64,000 nucleotides of DNA from Ochrobactrum sp. RH2CCR150. Lineage in GTDB: Bacteria; Pseudomonadota; Alphaproteobacteria; Rhizobiales; Rhizobiaceae. The DNA lies in assembly GCA_014138095.1 (NCBI GenBank), contig JACGXE010000004.1, positions 186,001-250,000 on the forward strand. The letters are read 5' to 3'. Positions within the stretch are counted from its first letter, which is position 1. Every line of letters starts with the position of its first letter. Below, in pieces: positions 17,904-26,600 of this stretch. The translations under genes were made by a program, and so were the position numbers. The notes beneath the pieces are model-generated. The model did no database searches and had not been told where the DNA came from. It saw nothing but the letters and a program-made list of their open reading frames with translations.

Positions 17904-18866
17904 TCAGAACGGCGAATCCGGGAAGTAGAATTGCTCGGCATTGTCTTTCGTGACGAGCGTAGCATCGAGGATGTAAGTGCCGCTGACCGGGGTCAGGTCA
18001 TAGAAATGACCAGCCGTGAGCTGCATGGCGGTGCCCACCATTGCTGGCGGATAGAGCACGTCAACCGGCACAAGCTTGTCGCCGTCCATGACCTTCTTGA
18101 TCATGTCCTTGGAACCGGCACCGGCAACGATGTACTGAATGTCGCTGCGGTTGGCCTGCTTGATGGCTTCGAGTACGCCGACAGCCATGTCGTCATCCTG
18201 ACACCAGACCACATCGATCTTCGGATACTTGGTCAGGAAGTCCTGCATCACGCGAAAAGCGTCGTCGCGGTTCCAGTTGCCATACTGGCGGTCGAGAATC
18301 TTGACGTTGGAGCCTTCAATGCCCTTGTCGAAACCGTCCTGACGCTGCTGATCAATCGGGATCGGCATGCCGCGAATAACGACGACCTGCGCATCCGGCG
18401 TGGTCTTCTTGATATATTCGCCTGCGACCTGACCAAGCGCCGGATTGTTACCGGCGACATAAAGATCGCGGATCGAGTTGTCATTGCTGCTTGGTGCACG
18501 GTCGACCAGCGCAACGAATGTGCCCTTGTCCTTGATTTCCTTGATCGCGTTGACCAGAGGATCCGGATCAGACGGCAGCACAACCAGCGCATCAAGGCCC
18601 TGTACCGCCAGATCCTGCAGCGCATTGGCCTGATTGGCCGCATCCGGCGAGGTCTTGACGATAACGTTCAGGCCCGGATGCTCCTGCATCAAAAGCTTGG
18701 CAACGCGCTCGGCGTGATAGACGACACCCGCTGTCCAGCCATGGTCGGCAGCCGGAATCGAAACGCCGATGGTGACTTTCTTATCTTGTGCACTTGCGAC
18801 ACTGGTAAATGCCATGGCGCTTGCAGCCAAAGCGGCGAAAGCAACGCCCAAAAATTTCCTTCGCAT
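17904..18866 (-). CDS. Sugar ABC transporter substrate-binding protein (RbsB-like)
   Basis: This 320-residue periplasmic binding protein has a standard signal peptide ([27 protein letters not shown]). The ribose/xylose-type fold begins [31 protein letters not shown]. The start at 18866 is preceded by GGGAGGAAAAC. It captures a sugar or polyol for the neighbouring permease and ATPase. It lies third in the operon, 130 bp after the permease gene, and is followed by a stem-loop. Context with xylA and xylB suggests a pentose, but the operon's own catabolic genes suggest something else. Confidence 0.88.
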   Translation of the reverse strand: MRRKFLGVAFAALAASAMAFTSVASAQDKKVTIGVSIPAADHGWTAGVVYHAERVAKLLMQEHPGLNVIVKTSPDAANQANALQDLAVQGLDALVVLPSDPDPLVNAIKEIKDKGTFVALVDRAPSSNDNSIRDLYVAGNNPALGQVAGEYIKKTTPDAQVVVIRGMPIPIDQQRQDGFDKGIEGSNVKILDRQYGNWNRDDAFRVMQDFLTKYPKIDVVWCQDDDMAVGVLEAIKQANRSDIQYIVAGAGSKDMIKKVMDGDKLVPVDVLYPPAMVGTAMQLTAGHFYDLTPVSGTYILDATLVTKDNAEQFYFPDSPF

Positions 18867-18996
18867 GTTTTCCTCCCAAAAAGCGGGGCTTGTCTCTTTC
18901 AATGGACGCATGCCTTGTTCCCAGCACCGTATCCGGTTTCGGGAGACATACCCCTTTTGCCGGAATCGCCCCTGCAATCCCGCCAATTCCTGCATG

Positions 18997-19998
18997 TCAT
19001 CGTCGTGACAGTGACCGCTGCACCAGCATGGCGATGATGATGATCGCGCCTTGAATAGCCCCGATCAGATATTCGCTGACGAAGTTCGACAACAGCATGA
19101 TGTTGCCAACGATCTCCAGAATGAACGCGCCGCAGATCGTCCCCCATACCCGGGCAACACCGCCGCGCAACGCCGTTCCGCCAACCACAACAGCCGTGAT
19201 GGCCTGCAATTCCCAAAGGATACCGGTCGTGGCCGATGTAGATCCCAGACGTGGCACGTAAAGCAGCACGGCAACCGCCACGCAAAGGCCCTGAACAACA
19301 TAAGCTATCGTGCGCACGCGCTTGACCGAAATGCCGGAATAACGGGCAACATCCTCGCTGGAGCCGACCGCAATCACATGACGTCCATAACGCGTGCGAT
19401 AGAGGACGAAGGCAGCAATCGCCGCCGTGACGAAAATGGCGATCACCGGCACTGGAACGCCCAGAACCGTGCCGAAATAGGCCGGGCGATAGAGCGACTG
19501 TATCTCCGGGTTTCGGAGCGTAATTGCGCCGCCTTGCGACAACCACGTCGTGAGACCACGATAGATGCCCATCGTGCCAAGCGTCGCGATAAAGGGTTCA
19601 ATCCCGCCAACCGTCGTGATGAGCCCGTTCAGAAGGCCGCAAGCCGCGCCGACAACGACCGCTAGCATGACGGCGGCGATCAGCATCAGCACCGGATCGG
19701 CAATGACGCCGCTATTCATGAACAGGATCATGATGCTGGCCACAAAGGCGACCATCGCGCCGACGGAAAGATCAAGCCCGCCGGACGAGATCACATAGGT
19801 CGCGCCAAGCGCGATGATGGCAATGAAAGCGCTGCGCGTGGCGACATTCAGCAGATTGTCGATGCTAATGAAATTGGGATTGGCGACTGTTCCCAGAACG
19901 AGCAGAAGAGCGAGCGCGATGAACGGCGCAATGGCTCTCAGGTCCCAGTCCTTGGACGTTTTCGGTGCCCGGCTTTTGTCAGTCGCAACCTGTGTCAT
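18997..19998 (-). CDS. Sugar ABC transporter permease (RbsC-like)
   Basis: This permease of about 333 residues is of the ribose/xylose/branched-chain-type family, with roughly eight to ten hydrophobic segments (IAPFIALALLLVLGTVANPNFIS, AFIAIIALGATYVISSGGLDLSVGAMVAF). The conserved GGIEPFIATLGTMGIYRGLTTW loop is present. The start at 19998 (MTQVATDK) has GAGTGGGA at good spacing; an in-frame ATG 15 bp upstream is also possible. It forms the membrane channel with the upstream ATPase gene, 37 bp away. Confidence 0.87.
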   Translation of the reverse strand: MTQVATDKSRAPKTSKDWDLRAIAPFIALALLLVLGTVANPNFISIDNLLNVATRSAFIAIIALGATYVISSGGLDLSVGAMVAFVASIMILFMNSGVIADPVLMLIAAVMLAVVVGAACGLLNGLITTVGGIEPFIATLGTMGIYRGLTTWLSQGGAITLRNPEIQSLYRPAYFGTVLGVPVPVIAIFVTAAIAAFVLYRTRYGRHVIAVGSSEDVARYSGISVKRVRTIAYVVQGLCVAVAVLLYVPRLGSTSATTGILWELQAITAVVVGGTALRGGVARVWGTICGAFILEIVGNIMLLSNFVSEYLIGAIQGAIIIIAMLVQRSLSRR

Positions 19999-20035
19999 TG
20001 AATTCCCACTCATGTCTTTTTCTGTTTATTGCCGT

Positions 20036-21559
20036 TCAGGCCGCTTCTGCCGCATCAACACCGGTCGCCAGAACGACGATATTGTGTTCTGTCATCCGCT
20101 CGCCTGTGACCTCCCCGGCGATACGTCCTTCACGCATCACGACGATACGGTCGCAGATACCGATCAGTTCCGGCATTTCCGATGACACAACAATGATCGA
20201 ACGGCCCTCATCCGCCAGATTGGCGATGAACTGATAAATCTGTTCCTTGGTCCCGACATCGATGCCGCGGGTCGGCTCGTCAATGATAACGATGGAGGGG
20301 TCGAGCATCATCATCTTGGCCAGAAGCAGCTTCTGCTGGTTACCGCCAGACAATTGCCCGGCCAGAATATCCTTGCTCCCGGTGCGAATGTCGAACTCGC
20401 GGATCGCATCGTCCAGCGCCACCCGCTCCTTGTTGCGGTCGATCTGGAAGCGGCTAACAAACTTTTTCAGCGAGGCCAACGTCAGGTTGATGCCGAGATC
20501 CTTGGTCAGCAACAGACCCTTACCCTTACGGTCTTCGCTCAGATAAGCGATGCCTGCCGTCAGACTGTCATGGGCATCGCGGAAATGCGCGGGGCTACCG
20601 TTGTGGCGCACATCGCCCTTACCGGGACGCAGCCCCACGACACCTTCCATCAACTCAGTACGCCCTGCACCGACCAGCCCTGCAAAACCGAGTATCTCGC
20701 CTCTGTTAAGGCGGAAGCTCGCTTCCTTCACATGGCCGGGCACGGAAAAGCCGCTGACTTCCAGAACGGCCTCACCGCCATGCTGCGTTGCGCGGTCGGG
20801 ATAAAGCTTCGCCACATCGCGCCCGACCATCAGCCGCGCCATATCGGCGGGTTGAAGCTCCGACGCCAGATGCGCAGCAACAAGCGTACCGTCACGCAAC
20901 ACCGTTACCCGGTCGGAAATTTCCTTCACTTCCGGCAAACGATGCGAAATGTAGAGGATGGCAACGCCCTTGGCGCGTATATCGTGAATAACCTTCAACA
21001 AGGCTTCCGTTTCAACCGGCGTCAGCGATGCTGTCGGCTCGTCGAAGATCACCACGCGGTGCGGCACCAGCAGAACACGCGCAATCTGCACCAGCTGACG
21101 CTGTGCTATCGACAGGCTGCCGACCACCGCATCAGGATCGATATCCGCACCGAGATCCCGGATTGCCTTGCGCGCACCCTCACGCATAGCGCGGTCGTTG
21201 ACGGTAATGCCGTTCGTCAGCTCGCGGCCGAGATAAATGTTCTGCGCAACTGTCAGATCGGGCGCGAGCAATATTTCCTGATGCACAAGAACGATGCCCT
21301 GTGCTTCCGCCTCAACAGGATTGGCAAACGCAATTGGTTTGCCATCAATGTGGATTTCACCCGCCGTCGGGCGTTCATTGCCCGCAAGAAGCTTCATCAG
21401 CGTCGATTTTCCGGCGCCATTTTCGCCGATGATCGCGTAAACTTCACCGCCGTAAATCTGCAAATTGATATTCTTCAGCACCTGCACAGGGCCGAAAGAT
21501 TTCGACAAGGACCGGGCTTCCAGAAGCGCCGCTTTATCGGTTTTTGCAGCCGAAATCAT
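20036..21559 (-). CDS. Sugar ABC transporter ATPase, duplicated domains (RbsA/XylG-like)
   Basis: This protein of about 507 residues has two fused ABC ATPase domains. The first has Walker A GENGAGKST and signature GSLSIAQRQLVQIARVLL. The second lacks a standard Walker A but has AGQLSGGNQQKLLLAKMM and IIDEPTRGIDVGTK, the pattern of the ribose/xylose ATPases. The start is taken at 21559 (MISAAKTDKAALLEARSLSKSFGPV). This start has only a weak ribosome site, but a short upstream frame ends exactly on it. An alternative in-frame start at 21610 is possible. It is the first main gene of the importer operon. Confidence 0.86.
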   Translation of the reverse strand: MISAAKTDKAALLEARSLSKSFGPVQVLKNINLQIYGGEVYAIIGENGAGKSTLMKLLAGNERPTAGEIHIDGKPIAFANPVEAEAQGIVLVHQEILLAPDLTVAQNIYLGRELTNGITVNDRAMREGARKAIRDLGADIDPDAVVGSLSIAQRQLVQIARVLLVPHRVVIFDEPTASLTPVETEALLKVIHDIRAKGVAILYISHRLPEVKEISDRVTVLRDGTLVAAHLASELQPADMARLMVGRDVAKLYPDRATQHGGEAVLEVSGFSVPGHVKEASFRLNRGEILGFAGLVGAGRTELMEGVVGLRPGKGDVRHNGSPAHFRDAHDSLTAGIAYLSEDRKGKGLLLTKDLGINLTLASLKKFVSRFQIDRNKERVALDDAIREFDIRTGSKDILAGQLSGGNQQKLLLAKMMMLDPSIVIIDEPTRGIDVGTKEQIYQFIANLADEGRSIIVVSSEMPELIGICDRIVVMREGRIAGEVTGERMTEHNIVVLATGVDAAEAA

Positions 21560-21633
21560 AAGCGCACACCGTTCGATACGCCACGCTTGCAGCCAAAGCC
21601 TCCCAGCCATTGATCCTGATAATCAGATCGCAC
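21556..21633 (-). CDS. Possible 25-codon leader ORF coupled to the ABC ATPase gene
   Basis: A GTG at 21633 follows the strongest ribosome site in this leader (GGGAGGAG at 21640-21647). It opens a frame of 25 codons that ends in TGA overlapping the ATPase ATG (TTATGA). The peptide would be VRSDYQDQWLGGFGCKRGVSNGVRL. The ATPase start itself has no good ribosome site, so translation may be coupled through this frame. It could equally be a chance frame with the ribosome site serving a longer ATPase form from 21610. Confidence 0.35.
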   Translation of the reverse strand: MRSDYQDQWLGGFGCKRGVSNGVRL

Positions 21634-21679
21634 GTGAACTCCTCCCAAAGCCTCACAATTGGGAGCTTAACTTTCGTTT

Positions 21680-21692
21680 TGAGGTACGTAAA
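21680..21692 (-). promoter_or_regulatory. Candidate LacI-family operator, copy 2
   Basis: On the minus strand this reads TTTACGTACCTCA, identical over 13 bases to the site ahead of the LacI gene at 9844-9856. It lies upstream of the ABC importer operon. Both sites have the same orientation toward their genes. Confidence 0.6.
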
Positions 21693-21775
21693 GCAAAATT
21701 GTACAAACGTTGTCATTTCAGATTTACCGAAACCTGCAATGAACCAGCCGCGCCCTTGCGATCACGCGAGCGATC

Positions 21776-21789
21776 GCTATATGTATAGC
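21776..21789. promoter_or_regulatory. Palindrome GCTATA-TG-TATAGC ahead of the MarR gene
   Basis: This perfect 14-bp palindrome lies 26 bp upstream of the MarR-family start. MarR proteins commonly bind such dyads in their own promoters, so it is a candidate autoregulatory operator. Confidence 0.4.
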
Positions 21790-21815
21790 ACACCCATATT
21801 TTAGATTGCTAAGTA

Positions 21816-22274
21816 ATGTACGACCCAAAACAGGAACTGCACGCTGCGTTCACCATGGGCCTATCCACTGCGGCCCGAAAAATGCGCAACCTTTTTGATT
21901 CCCGCGTCCGCGCGCTTGGACTAACGCTGTCACGCGCGCGAGTGATGCTGTTGCTTGCGCAGGATCGCGACTGGAACCAGCGCGAATTGGCCGATGCATT
22001 GGAAATTGAACATCCATCCGTTGTCCGTCTGCTGGATGGGCTTGAAAAGCAAGAGCTTATCCGCCGTGTTCCCGTCGAAGGCGACCGTCGCGCCAAGCGC
22101 ATCGAGCTGACCGCTGAAGGGCAGGAGCAGGTTCGCGAACTTCAGGATGTGACCCATCATATTCGCGCCGAGCTGCTCGAAAAGATCGACCGTCAGTCGC
22201 TGGAAAATGCGCTTTTCGTGCTGCAGGAAGTCACGCGCACGGCTGAAACCGCGCTGGTCCCGCAGGACAACTGA
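21816..22274 (+). CDS. MarR family transcriptional regulator
   Basis: This 152-residue protein has a winged-helix core ([71 protein letters not shown]) with the D-R-R wing motif of the MarR family. It is divergent from the sugar ABC operon and lies 82 bp upstream of msrB. No ligand can be told. Proximity to msrB makes control of an oxidative-stress gene possible but unproven. Confidence 0.85.
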   Translation: MYDPKQELHAAFTMGLSTAARKMRNLFDSRVRALGLTLSRARVMLLLAQDRDWNQRELADALEIEHPSVVRLLDGLEKQELIRRVPVEGDRRAKRIELTAEGQEQVRELQDVTHHIRAELLEKIDRQSLENALFVLQEVTRTAETALVPQDN

Positions 22275-22356
22275 AACAGATCAAATTCCTGTGCCGCCCT
22301 CTGGAATAGTTGTGCCGGACGGCCTAGATTCAAGCCGAATGACAGGGAGTATACCC

Positions 22357-22803
22357 ATGAGCTACAGCAAGAATCCGGAGGCCATCGCCAAGCTGTCACC
22401 GGAACAGTATCGCGTTACGCAGGAAAGCGGAACGGAACGCCCGGGAACGGGCGAATATCTCTATAATAAGGAAGCCGGCATTTACGTCGATATCGTTTCC
22501 GGCGAGCCGTTATTTGCTTCCAGCGACAAATACGAATCCCATTGCGGCTGGCCAAGCTTCACCAAGCCGATTGAACCCGCGAATGTCAGCGAATTGAATG
22601 ATGTGTCGCACGGCATGGTTCGCACCGAAGTGCGTTCAGCCCATGGCGACAGCCATCTCGGTCATGTCTTCCCGGACGGCCCGGTGGACCGTGGCGGTCT
22701 GCGCTATTGCATCAATTCCGCCTCGCTGCGCTTCGTTCCAAAAGCTGAGATGGAAGCCGCAGGCTATGGCGATTATCTCGACCAGGTCGAAGACGTCGCA
22801 TAA
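22357..22803 (+). CDS. msrB: Peptide-methionine (R)-S-oxide reductase
   Basis: This 148-residue enzyme reduces methionine-R-sulfoxide in proteins. It carries the MsrB core: [32 protein letters not shown], then [11 protein letters not shown] and the catalytic segment [14 protein letters not shown]. The first zinc-binding CxxC pair found in many MsrB proteins is absent here; residues aligned there are non-Cys. The start at 22357 follows CAGGGAG. A hairpin follows the gene. Confidence 0.93.
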   Translation: MSYSKNPEAIAKLSPEQYRVTQESGTERPGTGEYLYNKEAGIYVDIVSGEPLFASSDKYESHCGWPSFTKPIEPANVSELNDVSHGMVRTEVRSAHGDSHLGHVFPDGPVDRGGLRYCINSASLRFVPKAEMEAAGYGDYLDQVEDVA

Positions 22804-22812
22804 AAGACAAAG

Positions 22813-22842
22813 GCCGCCTTTTCGCCCCCGCGAAAGGGCGGC
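22813..22842. terminator. Hairpin between convergent msrB and merR-type genes
   Basis: GCCGCCTTTTCG pairs with CGAAAGGGCGGC, with one wobble and a C-rich loop. It lies between the two convergent stops and is probably a bidirectional terminator. Confidence 0.7.
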
Positions 22843-22856
22843 TTGTCATTTATTAC

Positions 22857-23315
22857 TTACGTTGATGACGCCAACAGCCGTCTCAAAAGCGCTTTCAGCT
22901 CTTCTATCGAACGGTCGATTTCGAGTTTCTTTTTCTCAAGTTCGCCGAGCTTTCCAGAAAGCGTCGCACGCAAGTCGTCGAGCTGGCTCAGATCGCTTGC
23001 GCCTTCTTTCCAGAGATCGATAAGCTGTTTCGTCTCTGCGAGCGTAAAGCCGATCTGACGACCGAACAAAATGAGACGCAGGCGTGTGTGGTCCTCACGG
23101 TCATACAGACGCGTGACCCCGGCCCGCCTTGGGCTCAACAGTCCCTTATCCTCGTAGAAACGTAACGCGCGCAACGAAAGCCCGAATTCGTGCGCAAGAT
23201 CGCCAATTCTGAACAATTGGCTGCGTTGCTGGTTTTCTTCTCTGACCTTCAAGCTGCTCCCGGTCAGGAGCTCCGCTATCGTTACAGGCTCAATGGCCGT
23301 TTCACTCATATTCAT
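22857..23315 (-). CDS. MerR family transcriptional regulator
   Basis: This 152-residue protein has an extended N-terminus of about 35 residues, then the MerR HTH (LFRIGDLAHEFGLSLRALRFYEDKGLLSPRRAGVTRLYDREDHTRLRLILFGRQIGFTLAETKQLIDLW). A C-terminal coiled coil follows (LSGKLGELEKKKLEIDRSIEELKALLRRLL). No metal-binding cysteines are present in the C-terminus, so a metal sensor of the CueR/HmrR kind is unlikely. The start may be the ATG at 23309, two codons in, which has the better ribosome-site spacing. Its target is not evident. Confidence 0.82.
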   Translation of the reverse strand: MNMSETAIEPVTIAELLTGSSLKVREENQQRSQLFRIGDLAHEFGLSLRALRFYEDKGLLSPRRAGVTRLYDREDHTRLRLILFGRQIGFTLAETKQLIDLWKEGASDLSQLDDLRATLSGKLGELEKKKLEIDRSIEELKALLRRLLASST

Positions 23316-23669
23316 CCCTGTTTCCGCCCCCGGAAACGCCCGTCCACCGCACCGGAGCGCGATGGAACCTCGTTGAGAACCGACTCAGGACAAAGCTTCG
23401 GTCACAAAATGACCGGGCCAGCCCGTCGATTCTGGTTGTCCATACTGTCATGACAGACCCGGTCACTTCCGAACCCGGGCAATTTGGTGCCTACCACACC
23501 TGCTCAGGCCATCAGACCGGACAAATTGCGTTCAAAAACAAGCTGAAAACCCGCATATTAACGACTTGTTTACTACGTTTGTACAAATGTAGGTGCAGCA
23601 AGTTTCTGCGGTTCTGCGTTCCTGAATTTGCGTCCGGCGACCCTTATCATTTGGAAAAGTGAATTTCTC
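23316..23669. other. Upstream region of podJ, no gene seen
   Basis: This 354-bp divergent region holds no convincing coding frame. Half-palindromes around ACCGGGCC and ACCCGG, two GANTC sites and one near-match to a CtrA box (23558-23572) are present. The strongest promoter-like AT-rich part is near 23550-23590. Confidence 0.5.
23558..23572 (+). promoter_or_regulatory. Near-match to a CtrA box
   Basis: TTAA-N7-TTTA differs by one base from the TTAA-N7-TTAA consensus of the cell-cycle regulator CtrA. It lies about 100 bp upstream of a podJ-type polarity gene, a plausible CtrA target in alphaproteobacteria. A single degenerate match is weak evidence. Confidence 0.25.
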
Positions 23670-26600
23670 ATGGCAAATCCAGAGCTAGCTTCCGGTTCGC
23701 GTTCCAGAATTGATGATTTGAACGCGCATCGCGAGCGCCGTCCCGCGTCCGCAGCCATGCAGGAGCTCGACCGCACCCTTGCCGGTCTTGAGCGCCGCCT
23801 GATGGAGCTGGAACAGGACGCACCCGTAGCGCCGCATCCCAACGCCCCTTCCTTTGCCGCTCATCAGCCTGCCGCCGCGCGTTATACGGACGAGACCGCA
23901 GCCGGTCTCGCAGAGATCGCCGATAATCTGCGCCGTCGCCGTGACAGCCAGCAGCAGGAACAGGCGCAGCCGCGTTTTGCATCGAGCACCGAAATCAGCG
24001 ATGCCAGCCGCGAAATGTCGCGTATGCAGCGCGCCGCCAGCGAAGAAGGGTTTTCGCAGCGCATGAGCGACGATTTCGATCGTCTCAGCGAAAGCGTCCA
24101 CCTGCTGGCCGAGCGCAGCAGCGAGGCCAATGCGCAGGCTCTGCGCCGTCAGTTCGATGAACTGAACCGCACTGTTCATACACTTGCCCGCGAAGAAACC
24201 CTGCGCCGTCTCGACAACCGCTGGGACCGCTTCGACGAACAGATGCAGGCTTTCGAAAAGCGTCACGATGCCGTCAATCCGGCTTTGAACGCCATCGGCT
24301 CGCGTCTGGAGCAAATGCGCGAAGCCATCGGTACTCTGCCGCAGTCCCACGCTTTCAGCGCTATTGAAGAGCGGATCGGTCGGCTGACGCATTCCATCGA
24401 AGATGCGCTGAACCCGCAGAACGCTGCGCCTTTCGAACAGGATATGCTGAACCAGATCGACACCCGACTGGATGAGATCAGCCGTGCAATCATTGCAACC
24501 AGCCGCGCACAGCGCCCTGATCAGGAAGATGCGCGCCGTCTGGAACGCATCGAGAAACGTCTCGCCGAGCTTGCAGACCAGATCGACGGTTCCGCTTCCC
24601 GCCAGAACTCCGATGTTTTGTTCCAGAAGCTCAGCGAGCTTTCGCAGCGCATAGACGTGCTCTCTGGCGGACAGGCGCTGCCAGACCGGATTGCCGAGCA
24701 GCTCGCGCATCAGATCAGCCTTCTGGCCAATCAGGTTGCCAAGGTTACGGAAAATCTGAGCCAGTCCGATTATCGCAGCGTTGAAGCACGCCTCGAAGCC
24801 ATTGGCCAGAAGCTGGAAAATGCCGATCGCCGCAGCCACGAGCCGGACCCTGCTGTTCTCGACACCATTGACCGTCGCTTCGCAGAACTGACGGAACGTC
24901 TGGACTCTCAATATGGCAGCCGCTCCATCGACAGCGACGCCATCCATACGCTCGAAGGTCGTCTTGACGATATTTCGCAGCAGATTTCGCTCGGATTACT
25001 GCAAGCGCCGCAATATGAAATGCCGAATCTGGCTGACAGTGAAGCGATCCGCAATCTGGAAGACCAGATTGCCAATATCGCCCACCACCTCGCCCAGCCG
25101 GTTGCCGAACTCGCCCAGATCAAGCCGCGCCTCGACTCCATCGAGCGCTCTATTACGACGAACCGCGAAACGGTTCTGGATGCGGCTCGCGAAGCTGCAG
25201 AAAGCGCTGTAGCGCGGGTTCTCCAGCACGGCAATCAGGGCGACACCGCTATTGCCCGTCAGCTGGCCGACGATATGAAGTCGCTGGAAATGCTGGCCCG
25301 CAACACGGACGAGCGCAACAGCAAGACCTTTGAAGCCGTGCACGACACGCTGGTCAAAATCGTGGATCGCCTGTCCCGGCTCGAACAGGACATGGGCAGC
25401 CAGAGCGTAAATGCTGATAGCTTCGCCAATCGCGGCGTGGATAAGCGTGAAGACGATGCACGCCCGGCAATGGCTTTGGCCGAAGAACCAGCACCCCGTT
25501 TTACCGCGCCGGAAGCAAGCGCTCCGCGCCTCAACACTCCACGCTCGCCAGCGGCGGCGGCTGCTGAGGCCGCCTTCGCAACCATTCAGGGCGAAACTGC
25601 TGTCGTGACCGCGCCGACCGGCGAAGCTTCGGCCAAGTCGTCGCTGTTCGGTGGCCTTGCCAAGGCCATGCGCGGGCGCCGCGCCGAGAAGAACGACGTC
25701 AATACCGACAACGACCTCAAGGCCGAGAGCTTCGACAAAACTGACGCCCCGGCTTTCGAAAGCGAAATGGCCGCGGTTGAGCCAATCGTCGAAAACGAAC
25801 CGGATGCCCGGTTCGGCGGCGATCACATGCCCGACCTCAACTCCATCATGAAGCGCGTGCGTGAAGAACGCCGCCAGCGCGAAGATGCGGCCGACGCCGC
25901 TCTTGCAGCCAATGGCAAGGTTGATTTCATCACCGCCGCTCGCCGCGCCGCACAGCTTGCCGCCGCTGAATCCGAACATCTCCAGAAGGGTTCCGCAAAG
26001 GGCGCAGGCAAGAAGAAAAAGTCCGTCGGCGACATTATGCAGCGTCAGCGCAAGCCGATCCTGATGGCAATTGGCGCTGTCATGATCGCCATGGCAGGTC
26101 TGCAAGTCGGCAGTGCTTTCCTCACCCGCGATGAGCCGACCGACGCGACTGTCGATCTGGCTCCTCAGCCGGAGACGCCTGCCGTCGAAACGCCAGCAGC
26201 ACCGCAGGCTCCGGTACAGGCTGAAGCACCGGTCCAGACCGAGACACCACAAGTTACCGAGCCGCGTCAGGAAAAGGCCGAAGCGCCTGCTGCATCGGAC
26301 CAGCCGCCCAGCATTGAAACGGTAATAGCCAGCGCACCGACCACGCCGGTCGAAGTCTCTGCCCCTGAACAGGCTGCTTCGCCTTCGGCACCGGCTCAGG
26401 TCGCTATCCCGGCCATTCCGGAAGAAGCAGGTCCGGCAGCTTTGCGCGAAGCAGCCGCCAAGGGCGATGCACGCGCCCTGTTCGAAATCGGCAATCGCTA
26501 CATGGAAGGTCGCGGTGTTACCGCCGACTTCAACAAAGCCGCGCAATGGTATGATATTTCCGCCGGTCAGGGTTTTGCCCCGGCACAATATCGTCTTGGC

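Noticed and set aside
23392-23432. Two GANTC sites upstream of the podJ-type gene as CcrM/GcrA signals
   Set aside because: A 4-base-specific site is expected about once per 256 bp, so two in this region are not informative.
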